A program made the position numbers and the translations under genes. DNA of 64,000 bases from Rathayibacter rhapontici (GTDB lineage: Bacteria > Actinomycetota > Actinomycetes > Actinomycetales > Microbacteriaceae), in NCBI RefSeq assembly GCF_001995175.1, contig NZ_MUKN01000003.1, positions 1 through 64,000 on the forward strand, in the 5' to 3' direction. Positions 9,528 through 17,920 of the stretch are shown here, one piece after another. How positions within the stretch are numbered: the first letter of the stretch is position 1; each line of letters opens with the position of its first letter. The notes under the pieces are model-generated. The model did not search any database and was not told the DNA's origin. It saw only the letters and a list, made by a program, of their open reading frames with translations.

Positions 9528-10526
9528 CTAGAACTTGCGGTCGGGGAGGACCTCGGCGGCCACCTCGGGCGAGTCGAAGGTCTCGCTCGGGACGACGATC
9601 GAGGACTCGACGGTCTCGCCGGCGAGCGTCTTCTCGACGGCGTCGAGGGCGGTCTCGCCGAACAGCGGGTTGTACTCGGCGACGAAGCTGAGCTCACCGT
9701 CGGCCAGGGCCTGCAGCGCGTTCTTGGTGCCGTCGATCGTGGCGATCTTGACGTCGGTGCCGGGGGTGAGGCCGGCCTCCTGGACGGCCTGGACGGCGCC
9801 GAGGCCCATCTCGTCGTTCTGGGCGAAGACGAGCTGGACGTCGTTGTTGTTCGACTTCAGTACGGTCTCGAAGACGCTCTTCGCCTCTTCGGTCGACCAG
9901 TTGGCGGTCTGCGCGCCGAGCTTGACGAACTTCGAGTCGGCTCCGATGACCTCGTCCCAGCCCTCGTTGCGCTCGTTGACGACCGAGACGCCCGCGGGGC
10001 CCTCGAGCGTGAAGTAGTTCGCTCCGTCGGGGAAGGTCGTGGTGGCCCAGTCGGCGACCGAGGTGCTGACCGCGATGTTGTCGGGCGCGATGCGCGTGAC
10101 GTAGAGGTCGGAGTTGTCCGGCTCGATGCCGCGGTCGATCAGGATGACCGGGATCTCGGCCTCCTGGGCGCGCTCGAGCGAGTCCTCCCAGCCGGAGCCC
10201 TCGGTGGCCGAGAGCAGGATGATGTCGACGCCCTCGTCGACGAACGAGGTGAAGGAGTCGATCTGGGACTTCTGGTCGCCGTTGGTGGCGGGCGCGTACT
10301 TGAGGTCGTAGCCGGCCTCCTCGGTGAACGTGTCCTCGATGTTGGTCTCGTTCGCCTGGCGCCACGCGCCCTCGGGGCCGACGGCCACGAATCCGATGGT
10401 GGTCAGGTCGCCCTCGCCGCCGGCGCCTGCTTCCGAGTCGCCTCCGGAGCAGCCCGCGAGGCCGAAGGCCATCGCTCCGACCGCTGCGAAACCCAGGAAC
10501 TGGCCGATACGCCTCTTCGTGGACAT
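9528..10526 (-). CDS. ytfQ: Furanose-type sugar-binding lipoprotein, YtfQ-like
   Basis: A 332-aa exported lipoprotein with lipobox LAGC (Cys about 26) followed by a Ser/Gly/Glu linker and a Peripla_BP_4 (ribose-binding-like) fold. Family features include IDRGIE, GPAGVSVVNERNEGW and FAQNDEMGLGAV. It resembles YtfQ of the galactofuranose importer. It should capture the sugar outside the membrane and deliver it to the YtfT/YjfF permeases encoded downstream. The ATG at 10526 has a strong AAGGAGGAG site. The operator dyad at 10670-10683 lies 144 bp upstream, with a 7-bp-stem hairpin (10547-10568) in the leader. Arabinofuranose is the likeliest ligand from context; binding specificity cannot be read directly. 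Confidence 0.9.
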   Translation of the reverse strand: MSTKRRIGQFLGFAAVGAMAFGLAGCSGGDSEAGAGGEGDLTTIGFVAVGPEGAWRQANETNIEDTFTEEAGYDLKYAPATNGDQKSQIDSFTSFVDEGVDIILLSATEGSGWEDSLERAQEAEIPVILIDRGIEPDNSDLYVTRIAPDNIAVSTSVADWATTTFPDGANYFTLEGPAGVSVVNERNEGWDEVIGADSKFVKLGAQTANWSTEEAKSVFETVLKSNNNDVQLVFAQNDEMGLGAVQAVQEAGLTPGTDVKIATIDGTKNALQALADGELSFVAEYNPLFGETALDAVEKTLAGETVESSIVVPSETFDSPEVAAEVLPDRKF

Positions 10527-10669
10527 GTGTCTCCTCCTTGAGACCGCGGGCGCGCTGAGGAGCGCCCGGGATGGGGTGGGTCCGAAGACCCGGGGAATGG
10601 GGCCCAGGGGCCCTGAGATGCGGTGATTGCAGTGCTCGTGGACACGACGGGAGCGCGTCCTGTTCCGAA

Positions 10670-10683
10670 TGTTACCGTGAACA
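10670..10683 (-). promoter_or_regulatory. LacI-type operator, site 2 (furanose transporter)
   Basis: TGTTACCGTGAACA on the plus strand, in the 180-bp gap between the extra ATPase gene and the binding-protein gene. It is identical in sequence to sites 1 (other strand) and 3. It implies that the transporter operon has its own regulated promoter rather than relying only on transcription from the LacI gene. Confidence 0.7.
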
Positions 10684-10706
10684 ATCTCGGCGGTGCAATG
10701 AGCGGT

Positions 10707-12287
10707 TTATAACGGGTCGGTGTCGTCCTCGTCGGCGTCCGGATCCGCGTCCGCGGCGATCATCTCGACGATCGTGTCGACCGTCAGCCAGGGGCCGTTG
10801 CTGACCTCGCCGATCTTCTCGCGGTCCTTGAACACGACGATGCGATCGCTGAGGCGCACCACCTCCTCGAGCTCGGAGGAGATGTAGACCACCGACACGC
10901 CCTCCTTGGCCAGCTGCGAGATGTGCGCCTGGATCTCGACCTTCGCGGCCACGTCGATCCCCCGCGCCGGCTCGTCGAGCACGAGCAGGCGCGGCCGGGT
11001 CGCGAGCCAGCGCGCGAGCACGACCTTCTGCTGGTTGCCGCCCGAGAGGTACTTCACCGGGATGTCCGGGTCGGCCGGGGTGATGTTCAGCGCCTCGATG
11101 TACGTCGAGACGAGGTCGTCGGTCTCGGCCGCCGAGAGCGGGTGCGCCCAGCCGCGCAGCGCCTGGATGCCGAGCACGAGGTTGTCGCGGAGGGAGAGGT
11201 CGCCGATGATCCCGTCCTCGCGGCGGTTCTCGCTCGAGTGCGCGATCCGGTTCCGCAGCCCCGAGCCCGGGTCGGTGATCTGCGCGGGCTCGCCGTCGAT
11301 CAGCACGCGGCCGGAGTCGGCGCGGTCCACTCCGCTCAGGAGCGAGGCCAGCTCGGTGCGACCGGAGCCGCGCAGTCCCGCGAAGCCGACGATCTCGCCG
11401 CGGTGCAGCTCCAGATCGGTCGGGGCGACGGCTCCGCGCCGGCCGAGGCCGAACGCCCGGTAGATCGGCGGCCCGCTGGGCTGGCGGCGGTGCTCGCGCC
11501 GGTCGGAGCCGATCTGCCGCAGCGCGTCGATGTCCTTGCCGATCATCTTCGCGATCAGCTCCGCGCGGTCCATGCTCCGCGCGGGGTACTCGCCGACGGT
11601 GCTGCCGTCGCGCAGCACCGTGAGGCGGTCGCTGAGGGTCAGCACCTGCTCGAGGAAGTGCGAGACGAAGAGGATCGCGACACCGCTGTCGCGCAGGCGC
11701 CGCAGCACGGCGAAGAGGCGGGCGACGTCGCCGAGGTCGAGGCTCGAGGTGGGCTCGTCGAGGACCAGCACGCGCGGCTGATCGACCATGGCGCGGCTGA
11801 TCGCGACCAGCTGGCGGATCGCGGGGGACAGCGAGCGCAGCGGCAGGCGCGGATCGAGATCGCCCAGCCCGAGCTCGCCGAGCATCTCGGCGGCGCGCTG
11901 GTGCGTGCGCGACCACGAGATGCCGAAGCGGCCGCGGACCTCGTGGCCGAGCATCATGTTCTCGCCGATGCTGAGGTTGTCCGTCAGCCGCTCGTCCTGG
12001 AAGACGGCCGAGATGCCGGCGGACTTGGCGTCGGCGGGACCCGAGAAGCTGCGCTCGACGCCGTCCACGGTGATCACTCCGGCGTCGGGGCGGTGGATGC
12101 CGGTGAGCGTCTTGATCAGCGTCGACTTGCCCGCGCCGTTCTCGCCCATCAGGCCGTGGATCTCACCGGGGAACAGGCGGAAGCCGACATCCTGGAGGGC
12201 GCGGCCCGAGGAGAACGAGACCGTGATGCCCGTCATCTCGACGACGGGGACGGCCGAGCGCTCCGTCGTCCTCGACTGAACTGCCAC
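10707..12287 (-). CDS. Second sugar ABC ATPase (paralogue of YtfR), no permease of its own
   Basis: About 526 aa with two intact NBDs: GENGAGKST and [10 protein letters not shown] in NBD1; [18 protein letters not shown] and VLDEPARGIDV in NBD2; ending in an acidic tail rich in D. It is colinear with the YtfR-like ATPase at 7790-9363 and follows the LacI gene, but no binding protein or permease sits between. The GTG at 12287 with upstream GAGGG is preferred; a GTG at 12329 without a good ribosome site is the alternative. It may be a spare or alternative energiser for the same importer, or serve permeases encoded elsewhere. Unlike its paralogue it has no frame break. Confidence 0.85.
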   Translation of the reverse strand: MAVQSRTTERSAVPVVEMTGITVSFSSGRALQDVGFRLFPGEIHGLMGENGAGKSTLIKTLTGIHRPDAGVITVDGVERSFSGPADAKSAGISAVFQDERLTDNLSIGENMMLGHEVRGRFGISWSRTHQRAAEMLGELGLGDLDPRLPLRSLSPAIRQLVAISRAMVDQPRVLVLDEPTSSLDLGDVARLFAVLRRLRDSGVAILFVSHFLEQVLTLSDRLTVLRDGSTVGEYPARSMDRAELIAKMIGKDIDALRQIGSDRREHRRQPSGPPIYRAFGLGRRGAVAPTDLELHRGEIVGFAGLRGSGRTELASLLSGVDRADSGRVLIDGEPAQITDPGSGLRNRIAHSSENRREDGIIGDLSLRDNLVLGIQALRGWAHPLSAAETDDLVSTYIEALNITPADPDIPVKYLSGGNQQKVVLARWLATRPRLLVLDEPARGIDVAAKVEIQAHISQLAKEGVSVVYISSELEEVVRLSDRIVVFKDREKIGEVSNGPWLTVDTIVEMIAADADPDADEDDTDPL

Positions 12288-12386
12288 GTGCCGCCCTCGG
12301 TTCGTGTCGCGCGCGAGCAGATGTCTCACGCCAATGGGTGCCGCCGATGATACGCGAGCACGGGAGCCGGGATGGTCCCGGAAGGG

Positions 12387-13387
12387 TCACGACCGGGGAG
12401 CGGCCGTCGACTCGCGCACGATCAGCTCGGTGGGGATCCGCGTGCGCTGCGGGATCTCCTGACCGCGGATCCGCGCGTGGATCACCTCGGCGACGGTCGA
12501 GCCGAGCTTGTCGAAGTCCTGCTTCACGGTGGTGAGCGGCGGGAGGAAGTGCCGCGCGGTGGGCAGGTCGTCGAAGCCGATCACGCTCACGTCCTGGGGC
12601 ACGCGGATGCCGCGCTCGACGAGTCCGTGGATCACTCCGAGCGCCATCTCGTCGTTGGCGACCACCATCGCGGTGAAGTCGGGCACCGAGCGCAGGCTGG
12701 TCGCGAAGTCGTAGCCCGAGTCGGGGGTCCAGTCGCCGACCACGATGGGCCGCTCGTGCATGCCCCAGGCCTTCGCCCGCGAGTGGAACGCGCGCTCGCG
12801 GGCGCGGGCGCGAGCCAGTCGAGGGGGCCGGACATGTGGAGCACGTCGCGGTGGCCGAGCGCCGCGAGGTGGTCGACGGCCTGCGCCATGCCCGCCTGCT
12901 GGTCGACCGAGACGGTGAGGAAGGTGGGGTCCTTGTCGGACTTGACGACCAGCGTGGGCACGCCGATCTCGACCGTGCGCAGCGTCGCGACCGAGGAGGA
13001 GCGCGGGGCGATGACGCAGAGCGCGTCGATCCCCAGGCCCGTGAGGTGGTTGATCGCGTCGACGGGGGTCATGTCGTGGTCGTCGCGCAGAGCGACCGAG
13101 GTGATCGAGTAGCCCTTCTCGCGGGCCGCGCGCTCGATCGCCCGCAGCGTGCTCGAGGGCCCGAACTCGGCTCCGCTCTCGACCATCACGCCGATGCGGT
13201 CGGTGCGCTGCGTGACCAGCGAGCGGGCGGCGATGTTGGGCCGGTAGTTGAGCTCGTCGACCGCCTCGAGGACCCGCTGCCGGGTCGACTCCTTGATGTT
13301 GGGGTGACCGCTCAGGACGCGGGACACGGTCATGTGCGAGACGCCGGCGACGGCGGCGACGTGCCGCAGATTCGGCCGGTCGGCCAT
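12387..13387 (-). CDS. LacI-family transcriptional regulator of the arabinan/furanose genes (frameshifted)
   Basis: Restored length is about 333 aa. The N-terminal helix-turn-helix has the LacI pattern (HVAAVAGVSHMTVSRVLSG, then RPNIAARSL in the hinge), followed by a sugar-binding periplasmic-protein-like domain with VIGFDDLPTARHFLPPLTTV near the end. One base is missing near 12811: DWL should continue DARARERAFHSRAKAW. The ATG at 13387 has a GGAGG-rich site. It heads the cluster containing the extra ATPase and the transporter. By location it is the best candidate to bind the four dyads at 5542, 10670, 25922 and 34239; the sugar inducer is unknown (L-arabinose-related by context). Confidence 0.85.
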
Positions 13388-13542
13388 GTGCACCCCCTCC
13401 GGTCCCCGGGCGTCGAGGTCGCGAACCCGCGGATCGGCGCGGGCTCGCCGGTCGTGGGTGGCACAAGCATAGTCAGCCTGTGCGAGCGGGAGCGGAGGGG
13501 CGGGCCCCCTTTCAGGGCGCTGCCGGGGGCCGGCGCCCGGGC

Positions 13543-13986
13543 TCAGGGAGCGGCGAGGAATTCGCCGCGCTCCTGCAGCAGGCGGTGGAGGTGCCGGGTC
13601 ACGACGAGGTGCTCCGCGATCCTGCCGAGCGGCCCCAGCGGTGCCGAGTACTCGAGACGGTCGATCATGACGGATCCCGTGCCGTCGGCCTCGAAGCGGT
13701 GCTCGTGCCGGAAGTGCGCGAACGGTCCGCGGACCTGCTCGTCGACGAAGCGGTGCGGAGCCTCGAACGCGGTGATCCGGCTGGTGAGGAGGAACGGCAC
13801 GCCGAAGTGGCGGGCCCGCCACGTCACCTCCTCGCCGGGGCCGATCAGGCCGGAGACGACTCCGGCGACCGCGCGCTCGCCGGCCGCGGACTGCGAGGCG
13901 GTGTGCAGGCCGATGTCCCGTGCGCGGTCGAACATCTCCGCGGCGGAGCGGGGGGAGCGGGTCGTGCACTCGATCGAGGCGGTCAC
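13543..13986 (-). CDS. SRPBCC-family ligand-binding/cyclase-like protein
   Basis: A 147-aa START-like protein: N-terminal strand with a ...SPRSAAEMFDRARDI helix, central GEEVTWRARHFG strand, and a C-terminal long helix (LGRIAEHLVVTRHLHRLLQERG). This is the layout of polyketide-cyclase/CoxG-like SRPBCC proteins that bind small hydrophobic ligands. There is no signal peptide, so it is cytoplasmic. The start is a GTG at 13986. It is transcribed towards the LacI gene with 155 bp between, and there is no evident link to the sugar genes. Confidence 0.75.
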   Translation of the reverse strand: MTASIECTTRSPRSAAEMFDRARDIGLHTASQSAAGERAVAGVVSGLIGPGEEVTWRARHFGVPFLLTSRITAFEAPHRFVDEQVRGPFAHFRHEHRFEADGTGSVMIDRLEYSAPLGPLGRIAEHLVVTRHLHRLLQERGEFLAAP

Positions 13987-14121
13987 GGGGTCGATCCTGG
14001 CGCAGGGCTGAGGGGTGGCGGGAACGGGCGCGGGCCTTCTTCGGCGAGGGGGTCTCGGAGGAGCGCTCGTGCGACGAGGCCCGGCCTACCGCTCGCGGTG
14101 CCCGTCTGCGAGGCTCGCCCG

Positions 14122-14655
14122 ATGACCGCCGATGCTCCCGCCCCGCCCCGGTTCGCCGATCCGCGCCGCACCGGCGCGCTGATCGGGCTGGCAGGCGCCG
14201 CGGTGTTCGTCTTCTCGTACACGTCCTCCGGGGCGGCGGCGCTGGTGGTCAGGGCGGGGGTCGTCGCGCTGATCGCGGCGACGCTCTGGTTCCTGTTCGT
14301 CCGGCCGCGGGGCCTCGGCCGCTTCGCGCCTCCGACCCGGGTCGGCATCGCCGTCTACCTCGCCTGCGTCGTCGGCGAGCTGGCGCTCATCGCGGTCGGC
14401 ACGCGGCTGCTGGAGGAGGCCGGTGCGGGCGCGCTGCGGCCCGCCCTCATCGCGCTCGTCGTCGGTCTGCACTTCCTGCCCTTCGCGTGGGCGTTCCACG
14501 AGCGGATGTTCGCGCTGCTGGGCGGGCTGCTGGTCGTGCTGGGCGGGATCGGCCTGCTGACGGGTGCGGCGGAGGCGATGGCGGTCGCGTCGGGAGTCGT
14601 CATGGCGGGGCTGCTGCTCGGGTACAGCCTCGGGGGGTTCGCGCGGCGCGGGTGA
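14122..14655 (+). CDS. Integral membrane protein, five or six helices, unknown function
   Basis: A 177-aa protein with a short proline/arginine-rich cytoplasmic N-terminus followed by about six hydrophobic segments covering most of the chain; the C-terminus ends in FARRG. There is no recognised catalytic motif, and no neighbour gives it a role. It is divergent from the SRPBCC gene (135 bp between starts). The ATG at 14122 lacks an obvious ribosome site. Confidence 0.7.
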   Translation: MTADAPAPPRFADPRRTGALIGLAGAAVFVFSYTSSGAAALVVRAGVVALIAATLWFLFVRPRGLGRFAPPTRVGIAVYLACVVGELALIAVGTRLLEEAGAGALRPALIALVVGLHFLPFAWAFHERMFALLGGLLVVLGGIGLLTGAAEAMAVASGVVMAGLLLGYSLGGFARRG

Positions 14656-14682
14656 GGCGGTGGTCTGCGGGTGGCGCGGGGG

Positions 14683-14834
14683 TGCGCGGGTGACGCGCGG
14701 GTGTGAGGGGGCGCGGCTGATGTGGGAAGCGGGCGGCTGACGTTGGTGATGCGCGGGTGACGTGGAGTGCGCTGGTGACGCCGGTGGTGCGCGGCTGACG
14801 TGGGGCCGCGCGGCTGACGCTGTGGTGCGCTGCT
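14683..14834. repeat. Degenerate tandem repeat, unit about 19-21 bp
   Basis: About eight head-to-tail copies of a GCGCGG(C/G)TGACGTGG-like unit with variable spacing, beginning just after the membrane-protein gene. No open frame with coding character crosses it. This is the start of a roughly 1-kb gene-free stretch (14656-15702). Confidence 0.6.
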
Positions 14835-14857
14835 CCGCCGCTGCGAGGAGGGAAGAG

Positions 14858-14886
14858 GGGTGGGGCCGCCCTGGACGGCCCCACCC
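14858..14886. terminator. Hairpin in the gene-free stretch
   Basis: Perfect 11-bp stem GGGTGGGGCCG / CGGCCCCACCC with a 7-nt loop, 200 bp after the membrane-protein gene. It could terminate that transcript; no T-run follows. Confidence 0.4.
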
Positions 14887-15084
14887 GGGGGACGGCGGGG
14901 GAGGAGCGGCGTACCCGAAACGCCTGCTCGACCCGGGGGCCGTCCCGCTCCCCGCGACGCGGCGTTCCGCGGTCGCCGGGTTCCGGATCGAGACGGGGCC
15001 GGGTCTCGTGACTCGGATGATCCTGGCGCAGGACGACGGCCTTGTCCATTCGGCACCGACCCGTGTCGCGGCCGTGTCGTGTCC

Positions 15085-15702
15085 GAACGGTCACGGACGG
15101 CCGCCCGCAGGTGGGAGAGGCGGCCGTTCTCGCCGGATGAACCCGGTCCGTCGATCCGGCGCGAAAGGGCGGAGCGGTGCGGGCGCGGGAGGGTGCCGAT
15201 GTCGACGCGGGGGTCGTGTCCGTGTTGTGTCCGATCCTTCACGGACGGCCGCCCGCAGCGGAAAGCGGCGGCCGTTCTCGCCGGATTGACCGCGCTCCCG
15301 TCGATCGGCCGTCGCAGCCGTGCTGGTGCGGCGTCGGCAGTGGTGACGAGGCTCGGATCCGGGTCGTGTGGGTCTCGGTCGATCCGTCGCGGACGGCTGC
15401 CCGCGGGTGGGAGGGGCGGCCGGTCGCGCCGAATGGACCGAGCGCCCGTCGGCCCGCTGAGGCGGAGAGGGATCGGCGCGGGACGCGGAGTGGCCGAGCC
15501 TGCTCGGATCGGCGTCGTCGCCGCGGGTTCGATCCGGCACGAAGGGCCGCCTCGACCCGCGTGAGGCGGCCGTTCTTGCCGGATGGGTCGCGCTCTTCGT
15601 CGATCCGGCGCGAGCGGCCGCGTGGACGCGCGTGAGGCGGCCGTTCTCGCCGGGTGGCTGGGCGTTCTTCGTCGGTCCGGCGCGGAGGGCCGCCCGGAGG
15701 AG
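15085..15702. repeat. Array of five or six diverged hairpin modules in non-coding DNA
   Basis: Modules of about 75 bp recur at roughly 15097, 15245, 15393, 15545 and 15613, with a partial copy near 15683. Each contains an inverted repeat of the form ACGGCCGCC...GGCGGCCGT (13-14 nt loop) followed by TTCTCGCCGGA and a GATCCGGCGCGA-like tail. The first three copies are spaced by 148 bp, the later ones by about 75 bp. No gene fits this stretch. The hairpin plus TTCTCG resembles the terminator at 38497-38533, so the array may derive from a duplicated terminator or a REP-like element. Confidence 0.7.
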
Positions 15703-16407
15703 TCAGGTGCGGGAGGCGAAGACGACGAGGTTGTCCTCGTAGCGGCCGATGCCCGTGTCGTAGGCGCCGGCGCAGGTGACGAGCACGACCTCGTCCTCGA
15801 GGGTGCCGCCGAAGACGGCGGCGGTGGGGAAGGCCGCTTTAGGGTGCGACTCGGTCGCGGTCACCCGGTAGCGGTGCAGCGAGCCGTCGACTCCGGTCAG
15901 CTCGATCTCGTCGTCGACGGCGAGCTCGCGCAGGCGGAAGAAGACGGCGGGTCCGGAGCGGGAGTCGACGTGGGCGGCGATCACCGTGCGCCCGGTGCCG
16001 CCCGGACGTCCGCCGCCCGAGAACCAGCCCACGTCGTCGTAGTCGACGGGCACCTCCATCGTCCCGTCGGCCGCGATCCCCAGCGGGATCAGCGCTTCCT
16101 CGAGATCCATCGCGGGCACGGAGAGGCGCGCGGGCTCGACGCCGACGCCCAGGACGGGGGTCGGGGCGGCGGTGACCGGGGCGGGTGCCGCCGTCGAGGA
16201 GTCCGTCGGAGTGGACGGGGGCGGAGCGGGCGCCGCCGGAGCGGTCGTCGCGAGCGGGGACGCGATCACGGGAGTCGCCGCTCCCGCCGCCCCGGACCCG
16301 GGAGCCCCGGACCCGGGAGCCGCGGACCCGGCAGGCGCGGACGCGGCGCACCCGCTGAGGAGCAGCGCCGCGCAGAGGACGGCGCCGCTCCTCAGTCGAG
16401 TGCCCAC
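15703..16407 (-). CDS. Class F sortase
   Basis: A 234-aa exported transpeptidase. The N-terminus has a hydrophobic segment ending LLLSGCAAS, which could be a lipobox, then an Ala/Pro/Thr linker to about residue 95 and a sortase barrel. The catalytic His is in IAAHVDSRSGP, the Cys in VTCAGAY and the Arg in IGRYEDN, as expected for class F. Sortases join surface proteins to cell-envelope acceptors. The GTG start at 16407 lies 2 bp from the stop of the CHRD gene, so the two form an operon and the CHRD protein is the likely substrate. Confidence 0.87.
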   Translation of the reverse strand: MGTRLRSGAVLCAALLLSGCAASAPAGSAAPGSGAPGSGAAGAATPVIASPLATTAPAAPAPPPSTPTDSSTAAPAPVTAAPTPVLGVGVEPARLSVPAMDLEEALIPLGIAADGTMEVPVDYDDVGWFSGGGRPGGTGRTVIAAHVDSRSGPAVFFRLRELAVDDEIELTGVDGSLHRYRVTATESHPKAAFPTAAVFGGTLEDEVVLVTCAGAYDTGIGRYEDNLVVFASRT

Positions 16408-16409
16408 GG

Positions 16410-17137
16410 TCAGGACGCGGTGCGGCGGCGGGCGACGACGACTCCGAGAGCGCCGAGCGCGGCGAGGGCGCCGATGCCCGCGACTCCGATCACCCCGCGT
16501 CGGGGCCGGACGAGGACGCGGCCGCGGTCGCACCGCCGCCGGTCTGCAGGCCGCCGACCGGCACCTGCGAGAGCTGGCCGCGCACGACGCCGGCGGCGAA
16601 GGACGCGGTGTGCGCGTCTCCGGTGAAGCCGGCGGGGTCGGCCTCGAGGGCCTTCAGCGAGAAGCCGGTGCCGGTGTCGGCGCCGTTCGCCTGGACGCCC
16701 GTGGTGAACGGGCCCTGCAGGCAGCCGGAGCTGGTGCGCGGTCCGTCGCCCACCGGCGAGGGGTTCGGGAACGCGATCCGCGGGGGTCCGGACTTCCCGA
16801 GCGCGGCCTGGTGGATGTGCGTCGCGGTCTTCGCCGGGCTCTGGTACTCGCCCGTGACGCCGGTGAGGGTGATGTCGTAGCAGATGATCTCGAGGTCGCT
16901 GTTGACCCGGAAGGTCATCTCGCCGGCGGCTCCCGCCTCGCCGGGGGTCGCCACCGAGTCGGCGTTCACGACCTGGTCGGGGGTGGCCATGACGGTGAAC
17001 GCGCTGGTGAAGCTCGACGGCGCGGCCACCTCGGTCTCGGCGTGGGCGGGCGCGGCGGCGAGGAGGGAGGCTCCGGCGACGGCGGTGATGCCGCCCAGGG
17101 CGAGCAGGCGGTTCCGGGTGGCGGACGTCTTCGTCAT
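16410..17137 (-). CDS. CHRD-domain surface protein with C-terminal membrane anchor (frameshifted)
   Basis: Restored length about 242 aa: signal peptide 1-32, a CHRD domain about 35-185 (THIHQAALGKSGP and GCLQGPF motifs), then a GGLQTGGG motif, a small-residue linker, a hydrophobic helix (VIGVAGIGALAALGALGVVV) and the tail ARRRTAS. One G is missing in the run at 16493-16496, which otherwise causes a stop before the anchor. The C-terminal plan (short motif, helix, positive tail) is that of a sortase substrate, although the motif is not LPXTG. It is encoded directly upstream of the class F sortase and faces an ECF sigma/anti-sigma pair. Confidence 0.82.
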
Positions 17138-17206
17138 GGTGGAGCCTTTCGTTCGCGGGCGACCGGGTGGGCCCGATGCAGGGGTGTACGGGCGCGGGGT
17201 GCTCCG

Positions 17207-17263
17207 CGTTCATCCGCCTCTCGGAAGTTCTTCCTAGACTCGGGATCCGCCTCCGGATGAACG
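17207..17263. promoter_or_regulatory. Divergent control region between CHRD and sigma-factor genes
   Basis: A 10-bp perfect inverted repeat (CGTTCATCCG at 17207-17216; CGGATGAACG at 17254-17263) brackets a 37-bp core containing GGAAGTTCTTCCTAGACT. ECF sigma factors usually activate their own promoter and that of a divergent target, so this is where such promoters should lie. No exact -35/-10 pair can be assigned by eye. Confidence 0.4.
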
Positions 17264-17326
17264 AAGCGTCCCGCGCGGACGTACTCCTCTCGACGGGCCG
17301 ATCGGCCCACGATCGGGGAGGTGCCG

Positions 17327-17920
17327 ATGACGGCGACGGCGATGCGACGACGGGAGGGGCCCGCTGTGACGAGGCTCCCTCGCGACCCCGCTCCGGTGAC
17401 TCCGCTGCACCCCGACGCCGGTTTCGATCTCGCCGCCGCCTACGACGAGCACGGCGGTGCCCTGCTGGGCTTCGCGGTGAACGCGCTGCGCGACCGGCAG
17501 CTCGCGGAGGACTGCGTGCAGGAGACGTTCCTGCGGGCGTGGCGGTCGCGCGCGGGCTACTCCGCCGAGCGCGCGAGCCTGCGCACCTGGCTGTTCGCGA
17601 TCGCCCGCAACGTCGTGATCGACGTGCACCGGTCTCTCCAGCGCCTGCCCCGCCTCGTCGAGGCGGAGGTGCTCGAGGACGTCGCAGGCGACGAGCGCGA
17701 CCCTCTCGAGCCGCTCGCGATGGCGGAGGCGCTCGCGCGGCTCACGGAGCAGCACCGCGCCGTCGTGGTCGCGATCCACCTCCGCGGCGAGAGCTACTCC
17801 GATCTCTCGCAGGCGACCGGCGTGCCGATCGCCACTCTGCGCACCCGCGCTTTCTACGCTCTCCGAGCACTCCGCGGCCACCTCGCGGAGGCCGACCCCA
17901 CCGACCAGGAGCGACCATGA
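17327..17920 (+). CDS. ECF sigma factor, SigK-like
   Basis: A 197-aa protein with sigma-70 region 2 (AYDEHGGALLGFAVNAL... DCVQETFLRAWR, then RTWLFAIARNVVIDVHR) and region 4 (LTEQHRAVVVAIHLRGESYSDLS... IATLRTRAFYALRALR). The ATG at 17327 is preceded by GGGGAGG at 5-nt spacing. Its stop overlaps the start of the anti-sigma gene (ATGA). In actinobacteria, SigK with RskA controls secreted surface proteins; the CHRD/sortase operon on the other strand is the obvious candidate target (inference). Confidence 0.88.
   Translation: MTATAMRRREGPAVTRLPRDPAPVTPLHPDAGFDLAAAYDEHGGALLGFAVNALRDRQLAEDCVQETFLRAWRSRAGYSAERASLRTWLFAIARNVVIDVHRSLQRLPRLVEAEVLEDVAGDERDPLEPLAMAEALARLTEQHRAVVVAIHLRGESYSDLSQATGVPIATLRTRAFYALRALRGHLAEADPTDQERP

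Noticed and set aside
15085-15702. CRISPR array
   Set aside because: Repeat modules are diverged, unequal in spacing, longer than CRISPR repeats and there are no unique spacers or cas genes.
14656-15702. Small genes in the repeat tract
   Set aside because: Open frames there are low-complexity, Arg/Gly/Pro-rich and follow the repeat period, with no consistent third-position bias or ribosome site.
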